Positions 35,727 through 45,010 are shown, numbered from the stretch's first letter. The stretch: DNA of 64,000 nucleotides from Hungatella sp. UBA3048 (GCA_002367105.1 DFCS01000023.1:1-64000), one strand, 5' to 3'. Numbers and translations: made by a program. Notes: generated from the sequence alone by a model not told the origin.

Positions 35727-36869
35727 TTATTTCTTAAGCAGTTTTCCGGAAATCACCAGCTGCTGGATTTGTGAGGTACCTTCGTAAATGGTGAACACAC
35801 GGCAATCCCTGTACATGCGCTCAATCTTATAATCTTTGATAAAGCCGTAACCGCCATGGATCTGAAGGGATTTTGAAGCGATTTCATTGCAGACTTCAGA
35901 AGCAAAATACTTTGCCATAGAAGCTTCCAAGGTTGCAGGCTGATGGGTATCCATTAAGTAGGCTGTCTTATAAACCAGCTGCTTTGCAGCTTCCAGCTTA
36001 GTCGCCATATCTGCGATCATAAAGGCAATTGCCTGGAAATCTCCGATTCGTCTTCCAAACTGTTTCCTTTCCTTTGCGTATTTAATGGCCTCGTCCAAAG
36101 CGCCCTGGGCAACTCCTATGGACTGAGCGGCCACTCCCATACGTCCGGTATCCAGAGTTTTCATGGCATTTATAAAGCCCATGCCTTCTTCACCAAGAAG
36201 GTTCTCTGCCGGAATTCTTGCATTGTCCATAATAATATCGCTGGTAGCGCAGCCGATAACACCCATTTTATGTTCCGGCTTTCCGCAGGATATTCCAGGA
36301 GTGTTTTTCATATCCACGATAAATGCACTGATTCCTTTTGTTCCCTTTGTCATATCCGTCTTTGCGTAGACCACCGCATAATCTGCCAAAGGTGCCATGG
36401 TGATAAAGGTCTTTCTTCCATTCAATAGGTAGGAATCCCCATCCTTTACCGCAGTCGACTGCATGCCGCCGGCATCAGAACCTGCTCCAGGCTCTGTCAG
36501 GGCAAAACAAAGCTTTTTGCTTCCGCTTATCAATGAGGGAAGGTATTTCCGTTTTTGCTCCTCTGTGCCGGATAATAGCAGAGGACCTCCGGAAAGGGAA
36601 TTGGGGGAAGATACATAAATGCTTGCAACTCCGCTGACCCTTGCCATTTCCTCCATCACCAGCACATAACAGCGGGCGTCACCGCCTGAACCTCCGTATT
36701 CTTTTGGCGTCTTAATGCCGAAAAATCCGGCCTTTCCCATTTTGTAAAGGATTTCCTCCGGAAATGTCCCGCTTTCCTCAACCTCATCGAGGATTTCATT
36801 GGTCAGTTCTTTTTCCGCGAACTCTCTTGCCAGTTTCCGGACAAGCTCATGCTGTTTTGTAAAATACAT
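35727..36869 (-). CDS. Acyl-CoA dehydrogenase (AcdB/AcdA type)
   Basis: 380 residues, the usual family length. FAD-binding motif CFALTEPGAGSDAGGMQSTA (split: CFALTEPGAGSDAGG), catalytic-region MYRDCRVFTIYEGTSQIQQ. In reductive Stickland clusters this enzyme reduces the 2-enoyl-CoA made by the dehydratase, with EtfAB coupling the reaction to ferredoxin reduction by NADH. Directly upstream of etfB; AAGGAGG start site. Confidence 0.92.
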   Translation of the reverse strand: MYFTKQHELVRKLAREFAEKELTNEILDEVEESGTFPEEILYKMGKAGFFGIKTPKEYGGSGGDARCYVLVMEEMARVSGVASIYVSSPNSLSGGPLLLSGTEEQKRKYLPSLISGSKKLCFALTEPGAGSDAGGMQSTAVKDGDSYLLNGRKTFITMAPLADYAVVYAKTDMTKGTKGISAFIVDMKNTPGISCGKPEHKMGVIGCATSDIIMDNARIPAENLLGEEGMGFINAMKTLDTGRMGVAAQSIGVAQGALDEAIKYAKERKQFGRRIGDFQAIAFMIADMATKLEAAKQLVYKTAYLMDTHQPATLEASMAKYFASEVCNEIASKSLQIHGGYGFIKDYKIERMYRDCRVFTIYEGTSQIQQLVISGKLLKK

Positions 36870-36881
36870 GTTGTTTCCTCC

Positions 36882-38465
36882 TTAACCTCTTTTCGCTAAC
36901 CGTTTCTCGACTTCCTGCCGTAACACATGGACCTTAACCTTTCCGCTGTTGCCAAAAGGAAATGAATCAAATCGATAAACATATTTGGGAACCTTATAAT
37001 TCGCCAGATTTTTACGAACATGCTCCCTGATCCTTTCTTCTGAAAACTCCGCTCCAGACTCCATGATGATACAAGCGGCTATTTCTTCCTGAAGAACCTG
37101 GGCATCAACTCCTATTACTTTTACATCTCTGACTTCCGGAAGTTCCAGAATGCAGTTTTCAATTTCCACCGGCGCTATGTTTTCACCGCCCCGGATAATC
37201 ATCTCTTTTTTTCGTCCGGTTATATAAAGACAGCCTTTCTCATCCAGATAACCGCAGTCACCGGTATGAAGCCAACCCTCTTCATCCAGCACTTTTTCCT
37301 CTTCATTCATTTTGTTATAATAGCCCTTCATGATGTGATATCCCCGGGACTGGATTTCTCCGACAATGCCTGGTTTCGCAACGCTTTTTCTTTCTTCATC
37401 CCAGATCCTTAATTCCGTATAAGGTATTTTTTTTCCTGCCGTAAGGGCTTTTCGGCAGATTGGATCCGTATACCCGGTTATGGTAATCGCAGGGGAAGAC
37501 TCGGTCTGCCCATAGGAAGGCTGAAGATGCTCCATCTTCAGCTCTTCACAGATCTTGATATAATCTGACGGATGAATGGCGGAACCTGCGATAATTCCGC
37601 TCTTTAAGGAACTTAAATCGTATTCATTTCTTCTGCTGTTCTTTACCATAGCAAGGAACATACTTGGAACGCCGTTTAGAATGGTGCAGGAATTTTTCTG
37701 TATGTTTTCCATAACTTCAATGGACCTATAATACTGATTGATATAAATCGCCGCTCCGGCATGGACAGCGGACAAAATGCCCGCTGTAATACCAAAACAG
37801 TGAAACAGAGGGACGGATAAGCACATGCGGTCACTTTCGTTCCAATGCATGGAACGCACCATTTCGGCTGCATTGTTGACCATGTTCTCGTGGCTTAACA
37901 TCACTCCTTTGGGAACACCGGAGGTACCGGAGGTAAAAAGTATATTGGCGGTATCCTTTGAGGATAAGTTCTGCTCCATTTCTTTTAAAAGCTGATTCTC
38001 TTCCCCCCTGTTTTCCCCCATTTCACAGTCAGTCAGATGGTCCAGAGAGACAATCCCCTTTAAGAAGCTATCCGGACCATTCAGTCCGGCTTTTGAAATG
38101 ACCGGTTCATAGTCCGCATTGTTGCAGCCCTTTCCATAGAACAGATAGTCTGCATCTCCTTCTTTTAAAATCCGGTTTAATTCCTGCTCCTTATAGCATG
38201 TATTGACCGGGATCACAATTGCCCCGGACTTCATAAAAGCAAAATACGCCATGATCCATTCCGGGCTGTTAATCCCCCACAACGCGACATGTTTTCCGCG
38301 TGAAATTCCTCTTCTTATAAAGTCAGATGCCCAAAAATCTGAAATTTCATCCGCCTCTTTCCAGGTATAGCATCGATCCTGGTAACAGATTCCTGCTCCA
38401 TTCGGCGTAAGAACAGCTCTTTTATGAAGCAGTTCTCCGATTGTTTCTGATAAAAGGCCTGTCAT
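36882..38465 (-). CDS. AMP-forming acyl-CoA ligase
   Basis: About 527 residues of the ANL superfamily. ATP/AMP motif NILFTSGTSGVPKGVMLSH, YGQTESSPAIT, and the C-terminal hinge GYLDEKGCLYITGRKKEMI, with the catalytic Lys in FPFGNSGKVKVHVL. Could prime the pathway by making the first CoA thioester, as the ligase FldL does in aromatic Stickland clusters. The ATG at 38465 has AGGAG seven bases upstream; the ATG at 38471 is too close. Confidence 0.88.
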   Translation of the reverse strand: MTGLLSETIGELLHKRAVLTPNGAGICYQDRCYTWKEADEISDFWASDFIRRGISRGKHVALWGINSPEWIMAYFAFMKSGAIVIPVNTCYKEQELNRILKEGDADYLFYGKGCNNADYEPVISKAGLNGPDSFLKGIVSLDHLTDCEMGENRGEENQLLKEMEQNLSSKDTANILFTSGTSGVPKGVMLSHENMVNNAAEMVRSMHWNESDRMCLSVPLFHCFGITAGILSAVHAGAAIYINQYYRSIEVMENIQKNSCTILNGVPSMFLAMVKNSRRNEYDLSSLKSGIIAGSAIHPSDYIKICEELKMEHLQPSYGQTESSPAITITGYTDPICRKALTAGKKIPYTELRIWDEERKSVAKPGIVGEIQSRGYHIMKGYYNKMNEEEKVLDEEGWLHTGDCGYLDEKGCLYITGRKKEMIIRGGENIAPVEIENCILELPEVRDVKVIGVDAQVLQEEIAACIIMESGAEFSEERIREHVRKNLANYKVPKYVYRFDSFPFGNSGKVKVHVLRQEVEKRLAKRG

Positions 38466-38505
38466 ATTCATTCTCCTGCTAATCTCTGCCCCATGTTTCT
38501 GTCAG

Positions 38506-39639
38506 TTATTTCTCGATTTTTCCCATGGCTTCTCCGATCATTCGTATCAGGAACGGAACCAGTACCACTGCAATGGTTACATAACCCAGATATCCATATC
38601 CTACCGTTACCAGAGGAAGAAGTCCGAACTGGGCGATAGCAAAAGCAAGAATGGTACATAGTAAAGCACAGATTAAGGTTTTTGCTGAAGGCTTTCCGTC
38701 ATTTTTCTTATCCTCCGGCTTTTCAAGGGCAACTACAACTCTCTGGACGGCTCCGGCAATCATGTTAACCGCGGTTGATACCGCTCCTAAAATAATAAGT
38801 ATGGAGATCATCGGGTTCATGAAGCCGGCTCCAACTCCGCCTTTGATCAGAGTGATAACCGGAAGGGGATCCTTGGATAAGTCAGGATTGGTTGCAACTG
38901 CCATAAGTCCTAAAGTGGAAAGCATAATCAATCCCGAGTTTACAAGAAATCCGTAAATCATGCTGGTTTTTGCTTCTTTTTCCGTTTTAAATGATTCTGC
39001 ATGCTGGTATAACAATCCAATGGAAGCCAGCTGGAAGGAAGCGTAGATAAAGCAGCTCCAAAAAGCAGGGCCGGCCGGTGCAGGATCAGCTCCCAAGGTC
39101 TTGATGTTTCTTACAATATCACCCCAGCTGACAATAATGTTCGGTATGTACACAATCAAAAGACCTGCTATGATAATGACTGACAGTGTGGAGGCCGCTT
39201 TTCTTACAAAATCGGTTCCGAATATGGTCACCACAAAGATAAATAAACCTATGATCAAGGTACAGGCCATATAGGGGATTCCGGTAAGGGACTGCATGGT
39301 GGAGCCTCCGGTCGCAAAGGCAACAGAGGGTGCCAGGCAAAGCAATAATATGTATACCAGCTCATAAAGGTTGGAAAAAATGGGGGCGAATTTTCCGTAA
39401 AACTTATTGTTAAAGGTTCTGTAATCATAAGCATCATGAAGCTTTGCAAACCGAAGACCATACCACTGGAACACCGCTCCGATTGCCTGGGCAAGAATCG
39501 GTGTAATAAGTGCCCAAATACCAAAGGCAACGAAATACTGGACCAGCTGTGCACCGGAAGCAAACCCTCCGCCAAACTGTGTTGTAAACCATACGAAAGC
39601 AACGCCCACGGCTACCGGCATTTTATTTTTATCGATCAT
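38506..39639 (-). CDS. Membrane transporter, YkvI-like (LeuT-fold) family
   Basis: 377 residues with about ten hydrophobic helices. The N-terminal unwound-helix region VWFTTQFGGGFASGAQLVQYF resembles the APC/LeuT-type YkvI family (VWFTTQFGGGFASG). Placed between dehydratase and ligase genes, it probably imports the amino acid or hydroxy acid used by the pathway or exports the product; direction and substrate are inference. Confidence 0.8.
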   Translation of the reverse strand: MIDKNKMPVAVGVAFVWFTTQFGGGFASGAQLVQYFVAFGIWALITPILAQAIGAVFQWYGLRFAKLHDAYDYRTFNNKFYGKFAPIFSNLYELVYILLLCLAPSVAFATGGSTMQSLTGIPYMACTLIIGLFIFVVTIFGTDFVRKAASTLSVIIIAGLLIVYIPNIIVSWGDIVRNIKTLGADPAPAGPAFWSCFIYASFQLASIGLLYQHAESFKTEKEAKTSMIYGFLVNSGLIMLSTLGLMAVATNPDLSKDPLPVITLIKGGVGAGFMNPMISILIILGAVSTAVNMIAGAVQRVVVALEKPEDKKNDGKPSAKTLICALLCTILAFAIAQFGLLPLVTVGYGYLGYVTIAVVLVPFLIRMIGEAMGKIEK

Positions 39640-39654
39640 ATCCTTCTCCTCCTG

Positions 39655-40773
39655 TTAAAGCATATCTATGAATGCTTCTATCATCGTTCCTGCCTGCTCG
39701 TAATTAACCATTTGCCTGTCTACTTCTACCTGAATGATAGAAATTCCTGCTCCAGCACAGGCTTTTTTCACCATAACATAATCAAATTCTTCCGGATCAC
39801 AGAATTTCGTCAGAAGAACGACCACACCTTTAGCTTTGTATTTCTTTGCCAGATCAACAATATAACCGGCTCTCTTCTTTTCCGGATCGTACAGGACGGA
39901 ACAATGGTCCATACGGGAAAACTTATCTGCAAGTCCTTCCAGAGGTTCCAGTTCCAGATTGACATCCGTACGGTACTGCCTGGACTCATGGGCAACATCA
40001 TCTGCCGCAATCTGCAGTCCATGTTCATCAAAGATTTTAAGCAGTCCGTCGCTGTCTGCCAGGATTCCTGTGGTGATTACCTTGATTTTGCTTTCCTTCT
40101 CCTCTGCTTGTGACAAAGCCTCCATCAGCTGGCTGACCAGTGCTGTATGTTCTTCCTTCCGCATGAAATGAGCACTTTTAAATATATCTCTTCTTTGGAC
40201 TGCCGTTATGGAAGGATGCTGTTCTAAAACCTCTGACAGCTTTCTCATTGCCGCATTGTGTTCATTGTAGATCTCATTGGACCGGGCCAGGGAAGCTTCA
40301 CTGAATTTCTCACCGGTTGCTGCCTCTAGATCTCTTATCACGCGCTCATAGGAAGCTTTGGTAAATTTTTTTCCTGACTCCGGCTTCCGGTTCTGGGGAT
40401 AGGTCATGGGAACAAAGGGAATGTCCTTTACCGCGTATTTCCAGTTCTGCCCCAGACACTTTAAAGAATCACAGAGGGAGGGAATCACGATGGCTGATAT
40501 GCCTTTGTATTCTCCTTTGATCCCAAGCTCCAGAATGCTCTGCATGATGGAACAGATAAACGCAGGAAAATATCTTTTCGACTCTTTTAACTCAATATCC
40601 GCTCCCCATGCTCCCATAGGAACAAGCCCCATGGAGTGGATCAGTTCTTCCGGAGTATAGACAGGAACACAAGCCACAACCTTTTTTCCCTGCTCCAGAT
40701 AAGCATTCAGCTGTTTTTTCGGTGAACATGCAATATCATAAAAATTTTCTAATAATTCATTCAATGTTGCCAT
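39655..40773 (-). CDS. hadC: 2-Hydroxyacyl-CoA dehydratase, beta-type subunit (HadC/FldC-like)
   Basis: 372 residues, HGD-D family. Cys residues in VVACVPVYTPEELIHSMGL, FICSIMQS, VIPSLCDSLKCLGQ and TKFCDPEEFDY are candidate ligands of its [4Fe-4S] cluster. Together with the upstream subunit it removes water from (R)-2-hydroxyacyl-CoA by a ketyl-radical mechanism after one-electron activation by HadI. Start shares one base with the stop of hadB (TGATG), indicating coupled synthesis of the heterodimer. Confidence 0.92.
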   Translation of the reverse strand: MATLNELLENFYDIACSPKKQLNAYLEQGKKVVACVPVYTPEELIHSMGLVPMGAWGADIELKESKRYFPAFICSIMQSILELGIKGEYKGISAIVIPSLCDSLKCLGQNWKYAVKDIPFVPMTYPQNRKPESGKKFTKASYERVIRDLEAATGEKFSEASLARSNEIYNEHNAAMRKLSEVLEQHPSITAVQRRDIFKSAHFMRKEEHTALVSQLMEALSQAEEKESKIKVITTGILADSDGLLKIFDEHGLQIAADDVAHESRQYRTDVNLELEPLEGLADKFSRMDHCSVLYDPEKKRAGYIVDLAKKYKAKGVVVLLTKFCDPEEFDYVMVKKACAGAGISIIQVEVDRQMVNYEQAGTMIEAFIDML

Positions 40774-42011
40774 CAGTCTTTCCCCCCTTTGTTGGATTCC
40801 ATGATTTCTGTCAGCCCCTGAACCCTTGTTTCATACTGGGCTTCTGAGAAGTTTCGCGGATCTGCCTGATCTCCGTCAAATGAGGTGACCGGTATCTGGC
40901 AGTCCTCTCCGATCTGGCGGCTCATCTCATACATGAAGCCGCTCCAAAGCTTGCAGGAACGGTTGGTATGAACCAGAAGTCCCTCTGCATGGGTCTTATT
41001 TACAATCGCTTCCCTCTTATCCCTGGCATGTTCTAAGTTCATGGCATTGGGCACGTTGCAATAGGCACGGATCAGGCCGTCAAAGTCATCGTAAATGAAT
41101 CCAAAGGCATCGGCATAAATGGTTGCCACCATGTTGATTCCCCGGGACTTAAGGCCGGTGGCCGTAGTTCTTAAATGAGGCCAGCAGGCGATCCCTTCAA
41201 ACATGATTCTGTATTTTTCCTCTGCACGGAAGGTACTGGTTCCCTCTTCCACTGCCTTTTTATATTCCTCCAGCAGGGTTTCAAAAGCTTCGGCCGCTTC
41301 CACGGTCCCTCTGGCACAGACGGCTACCGCCATATGATTAAGGAGGTCAAAGCCGTTAAGAGGAGAAGGGGTATATTTGGTATAGGCTGTAGCCTCCAGC
41401 CATGCTCTGGAAGTCCTGTTTGAGATTTCCATAACCTCCTTGAATTTCTCTTCACTCCATTTCTTACCGGTGATTTCCTCCAACTGTTCAATAGCCGCCA
41501 GAAACTGGCTTTTGACATATGCTACCTGGGCATCTGAAACCTCGTAATCAGGATTAAAGGGAATGTCAATGAGAATCAGCGGAATGTCAAGCTCTTTTGC
41601 AATGTTCTCGTACCATTTGATCATGCAGTTGCAGATGTTATTGCAGCAAAGTACGAAATCCGGCAGAGGCATGTTCTGCTCCGGGGTTTCCCCCACCATC
41701 ATATGTGCCAGACTGATCCTTGCATAAGCGCAGATGTCATTGGAATAACCTTCCGCCTCTGAAACTTCACACAGCCGCTGCCCGGCTCCTCTTGCTGCAA
41801 TCGCTGCTGCCTGATTCTCGGGATAGCACACTTTAATTCCTAAGGTCTGAAAAATTTCCTGAGGGAAATTGCTGGCGCACCAGCCGATTTTTTCTCCCCT
41901 GTCCTTTGCCTCCTGGACCTCCTTATAGTGCTTTGCCACAATCTCGTTCAGCTTAAACTTGGCTGAATTGGGATCAATGGTAAATTTTGGTTTTCTCTCT
42001 CCTTCACCCAT
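40773..42011 (-). CDS. hadB: 2-Hydroxyacyl-CoA dehydratase, alpha-type subunit (HadB/FldB-like)
   Basis: 412 residues, HGD-D family. Candidate cluster Cys residues in KIGWCASNFPQEI, FVLCCNNICNCMIKWYEN and TNRSCKLWSGFMYE. Partner of HadC. An AAGGAGG site precedes ATG 42011. Homologues reduce hydroxyisocaproyl-CoA or phenyllactyl-CoA; the sequence alone does not choose between them. Confidence 0.92.
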   Translation of the reverse strand: MGEGERKPKFTIDPNSAKFKLNEIVAKHYKEVQEAKDRGEKIGWCASNFPQEIFQTLGIKVCYPENQAAAIAARGAGQRLCEVSEAEGYSNDICAYARISLAHMMVGETPEQNMPLPDFVLCCNNICNCMIKWYENIAKELDIPLILIDIPFNPDYEVSDAQVAYVKSQFLAAIEQLEEITGKKWSEEKFKEVMEISNRTSRAWLEATAYTKYTPSPLNGFDLLNHMAVAVCARGTVEAAEAFETLLEEYKKAVEEGTSTFRAEEKYRIMFEGIACWPHLRTTATGLKSRGINMVATIYADAFGFIYDDFDGLIRAYCNVPNAMNLEHARDKREAIVNKTHAEGLLVHTNRSCKLWSGFMYEMSRQIGEDCQIPVTSFDGDQADPRNFSEAQYETRVQGLTEIMESNKGGKD

Positions 42012-42026
42012 GAAAAATTCCTCCTT

Positions 42027-42797
42027 TTATGATTTATCATAAGCGTAAAGCGCTGCTCCTAAAGCACCCATGAGCTGAGCCATTGGTGAATATGTAATTT
42101 TAAGACCCAGCTCCTGCTCCATGGCTTTCCGAACCCCGCCATTTTTTGCAACGCCGCCGCTCATACACACTGTTTCTTTCACACCGACCCGTTTTGCCAA
42201 TGCCGCTACCCGGCTGGCTACAGACTGGCAGATGCCGGCAACCAGATCCGGGATCTCGACCCCGTTTGCCAGCTGGGATATAACTTCGGATTCAGCAAAT
42301 ACCGTACAGGTACTGGATATTTTGACGGTATGCTTTGACAGGTCAGCCTGCTTCTCCAGATCCTCAATCCTCAGTTGAAGGATTCCTGCCATGACATCCA
42401 GAAACCGCCCGGTTCCTGCCGCACATTTGTCATTCATTAAAAATTCTTTCATGCGTCCGTCAGCACCCAGGGAAAGTACCTTTGCATCCTGTCCGCCTAT
42501 GTCAATGATGGTCCGCACTTCCGGAAGCAGATGATGGACACCCCTTGCATGGCAGCTCAGTTCACTCATCTCTCCATCGGCATTTTTTAACAGCTTCCTA
42601 CCATAACCGGTAGCATAAACAGCGGTTATCTCTTCCGGCTTTAAGCTCCCTGCGGCAAGTACTTCCTCAATTGCCCGTCCCGGACCATCAGTTCCTGTCC
42701 CTGCCCCAATCAGGGAAGTCGCCAGAATTTCCTGTCCATCTTTCAGAATGACCGCTTTGGAGGTGGTAGAGCCTATGTCAACTCCTAATGTGAACAT
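42027..42797 (-). CDS. hadI: 2-Hydroxyacyl-CoA dehydratase activator (HadI/FldI, archerase)
   Basis: 256 residues, BadF/BadG/HgdC ATPase family. Begins MFTLGVDIGSTTSKAVIL; the two Cys that bridge the homodimer's single [4Fe-4S] cluster are in NDKCAAGTGRFLD and ISSTCTVFAESEV. It hydrolyses ATP to inject a low-potential electron into the dehydratase. I use ATG 42797 (AGAAAGGA site); an upstream extension of 11 residues is unlikely. First structural gene of the cluster, under the promoter at 42950. Confidence 0.94.
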   Translation of the reverse strand: MFTLGVDIGSTTSKAVILKDGQEILATSLIGAGTGTDGPGRAIEEVLAAGSLKPEEITAVYATGYGRKLLKNADGEMSELSCHARGVHHLLPEVRTIIDIGGQDAKVLSLGADGRMKEFLMNDKCAAGTGRFLDVMAGILQLRIEDLEKQADLSKHTVKISSTCTVFAESEVISQLANGVEIPDLVAGICQSVASRVAALAKRVGVKETVCMSGGVAKNGGVRKAMEQELGLKITYSPMAQLMGALGAALYAYDKS

Positions 42798-42851
42798 GGT
42801 TTTTTCCTTTCTTTGTCTAATTTTTAACAATAATTAAGAAAAAAATATATA

Positions 42852-42867
42852 TGTATACATGTATACA
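42852..42867. promoter_or_regulatory. Palindrome TGTATACATGTATACA (operator candidate)
   Basis: Perfect 16-base palindrome about 55 bases before hadI, made of two TGTATACA units, the kind of site bound by dimeric GntR-family regulators. A related palindrome lies at 42892. Confidence 0.55.
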
Positions 42868-42876
42868 AGTTGCTCT

Positions 42877-42945
42877 ATGAAAAAGTGTATCCTTGTATAC
42901 AAGTTAAATATAAAAAATAAAATGTAATAAGATACACTTTTTCAT
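42877..42945. promoter_or_regulatory. 15-bp inverted repeat enclosing CTTGTATACAAG
   Basis: Arms 42877-42891 and 42931-42945 are perfect reverse complements (GAAAAAGTGTATC core). Between them at 42892-42903 is the 12-base palindrome CTTGTATACAAG. The whole unit lies just downstream of the -10 box on the minus strand, so bound protein or an RNA hairpin here would control the had transcript. The adjacent GntR gene is the obvious candidate regulator. Confidence 0.6.
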
Positions 42946-42949
42946 GCAT

Positions 42950-42978
42950 AGATTATCAAAATTTGTCGTATTTGTCAA
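42950..42978 (-). promoter_or_regulatory. Sigma-A-type promoter of the hadI cluster
   Basis: Minus-strand TTGACA (42978-42973), 17-base spacer, TAATCT (42955-42950). Transcription would start immediately before the inverted repeat at 42877-42945. The remaining bases up to 43176 show no gene. Confidence 0.75.
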
Positions 42979-43176
42979 TAACTTTTTTAAAATCAGGATT
43001 TTCTTTAGATATTATATGGAACCTGATTGGAACCGTAGCCTTTTCCTTTTCCCTTTGTAATCGTCTAATTTGTGACAATCTTTTTCTTATAAACAAATAA
43101 TCGGCTGTTTTCGCTGCAAACGGCTTGAAATCCAAATGTACGAGGACTTCCGACCATTTCTTCTTGTCCAGCCGGA

Positions 43177-43875
43177 TTATATGTTTAAGAAATACTGCGG
43201 ATACTTTTCTTTTGCTTTTTCTCTGATCTCGGATATGGTTTCCAGATGATCTGCCATAGCCTGCTGGGCTTTGACAAAATCGCCCTCTTTGATATCGTCG
43301 ACAATCCTACGGTGCTCATCGATCAGGCAGGGCATCCTTTTGCCAAGTGCCACATCGAAATTCCGCCATCTTGAAATGTGGAGCATTAAATCCTCCAGCA
43401 ATTTTATCAGATTATACCGTTCCACACTTTCCGCAATAGCCCGGTGGAATGCAGAATCCAGCTTTTGAAACTCCAGGTCATACCCCTCTACATTCCGGTA
43501 GGATTCCTGTTTTTCTAAATTATCCTCCAGTTCTTTTACCAGTTTTCCAATCTTCTCTTCGTCCCTCTGGGACAACAGCTCATATAGCTCTTCCTTCTCA
43601 ACGGCAGTCCTTAAAATCAATAAGTCTCCGATGAGTTTTAAATCAATCAAGCTTACATAAGTACCTCTCTGGGGGTACACCGTAAGAAGCCCAAGCTGAT
43701 TCAGCCTTGCAAAAGCATTACGGATAATGGTTCTTGACACCCCATACTCTTCCGCCATCTGATTTTCACTGATTCTGGTTCCAGGCTCTAATTCCAGCTT
43801 TAAAATACGTTTTCTGATGTTTAGGAAAACATAATCAGCGGAAACCGGTTGTATGTTACTTTTCATATAATCCAT
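43177..43875 (-). CDS. GntR-family regulator (FadR/FCD subfamily)
   Basis: 232 residues from ATG 43875 (AAGGTAAGGA site; the upstream TTG is less likely). N-terminal winged HTH (ILKLELEPGTRISENQMAEE, YGVSRTIIRNAFARLNQLG) and a C-terminal helical FCD ligand domain (DSAFHRAIAES, IDEHRRIVDDIKEGDF). Lies upstream of and in line with the hadI cluster, which has palindromic sites typical of this family, so it probably regulates it in response to an acid or amino acid. Confidence 0.9.
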   Translation of the reverse strand: MDYMKSNIQPVSADYVFLNIRKRILKLELEPGTRISENQMAEEYGVSRTIIRNAFARLNQLGLLTVYPQRGTYVSLIDLKLIGDLLILRTAVEKEELYELLSQRDEEKIGKLVKELEDNLEKQESYRNVEGYDLEFQKLDSAFHRAIAESVERYNLIKLLEDLMLHISRWRNFDVALGKRMPCLIDEHRRIVDDIKEGDFVKAQQAMADHLETISEIREKAKEKYPQYFLNI

Positions 43876-44081
43876 ATTCCTTACCTTCAATTCATATTAC
43901 TTATTTTTTGTTATTAAAACGATTATACTCTTGACTGCAGATTTCTGTCAATTCGTTTCTGATACACGGTATGGCTGCCATCTACAATGTTACTGCATTT
44001 TTCCAATAAACGAAACTCTGAAAAGAAATTTTCAAACATGGATTGCCTGATGTCATGCCTATGGTGGTTATGGGAGAATGA

Positions 44082-44927
44082 ATGACCTTCCTTCACCGGA
44101 TGGGTTCCTTTGGCGGAAAGCTCTATTCCACACATATCGGAGAAACCGATATTGCCATGGGGGATACCAGCCGGCTGACACGTGCGGTAGAGTGGGTATC
44201 AAAAAATCAGGGCATAAAAACGATCTTCCTGCTGCCCTCCTCCGTACCGGAGGTAATTGGAACCGACTTAAAAGCACTGGCTCAGGAGCTGTCGCCCCAA
44301 TTTCCCGATACATGCCTGATCCCTCTGACTGCAGGTGGATTTGATGTCTGCGGACACAAGGGGGTGGAATATACTCTTTTAGAGCTCTGCAAAACCTTGC
44401 CAAGGGAAGTGCATCAAACGAAACAGCCCTCCTTTAACATCATCGGCTCCTGCGCGGACATGTTTCGTTTTCATGCTGATGCCGCTGAGATCGCCCGGCT
44501 GGAAAAAGAAAATGCACTGGAGCAAATAGCGCCAATGCAGACGGTACTGGCCCGTTTCCTCCGTGTCCACAGAGAGGAAAATAAGCTGGTTCTTGCGGGA
44601 TATGCAGATGTCGTGCCTGGAATTGCGGAATACGGAAAAGAATGTTTTAGATTTTCACGAACCGAATGTTATTGTGATTGTCCCGAAATGACAGGAGAAG
44701 ATATGGACTATCTGGATGACTCCGCCAAAGAGAGGGTTGCATACGATTCAAAGGGCTTTCTTATGGGCAGCGGTGAACTGTTCCGCATGGCGAAAAGAGA
44801 CCAGAGCCTGCAGATCGCTGTACCTGACCACATCTGGCGCCATGCCTATGAACCTCCGCTTGCCGGTTTCCGGGGATCGGTAAATCTGGCGGCAGTGTGG
44901 ATCAACGAAATGGCGAGGATGCACTGA
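44082..44927 (+). CDS. Nitrogenase-component-1-like protein, N-terminally short
   Basis: 281 residues. HIGETDIAMGDTSRLTRAVE and FLLPSSVPEVIGTDLKALAQ followed by IPLTAGGF are the central motifs of the NifD/NifK/BchN-like oxidoreductase type 1 family. Family members are usually above 400 residues; the N-terminal part holding the Cys-Pro cluster ligands is absent, and in-frame upstream sequence is closed by TGA at 44079. A GGGAG precedes the ATG, so a short protein may still be made. No NifH-like reductase is adjacent. Function unknown; not evidence of nitrogen fixation. Confidence 0.6.
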   Translation: MTFLHRMGSFGGKLYSTHIGETDIAMGDTSRLTRAVEWVSKNQGIKTIFLLPSSVPEVIGTDLKALAQELSPQFPDTCLIPLTAGGFDVCGHKGVEYTLLELCKTLPREVHQTKQPSFNIIGSCADMFRFHADAAEIARLEKENALEQIAPMQTVLARFLRVHREENKLVLAGYADVVPGIAEYGKECFRFSRTECYCDCPEMTGEDMDYLDDSAKERVAYDSKGFLMGSGELFRMAKRDQSLQIAVPDHIWRHAYEPPLAGFRGSVNLAAVWINEMARMH

Positions 44928-44956
44928 CACTTGCAGCATCAGGAAATAACATTAAA

Positions 44957-44984
44957 AAGGACAGGTTATAACGCTCCTGTCCTT
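44957..44984. terminator. Terminator between convergent genes
   Basis: AAGGACAGG (44957-44965) pairs with CCTGTCCTT (44976-44984), with an A-run before and a T-rich run after, so it can act for the nitrogenase-like gene and for the minus-strand surface-protein gene. Confidence 0.8.
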
Positions 44985-45010
44985 CTTTATCTATACAGTA
45001 TTCTATCTGT

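Noticed and set aside
44082..44927. Nitrogen fixation locus.
   Set aside because: No nifH, nifK or cofactor-assembly genes nearby and the protein lacks the N-terminal metal-binding part.
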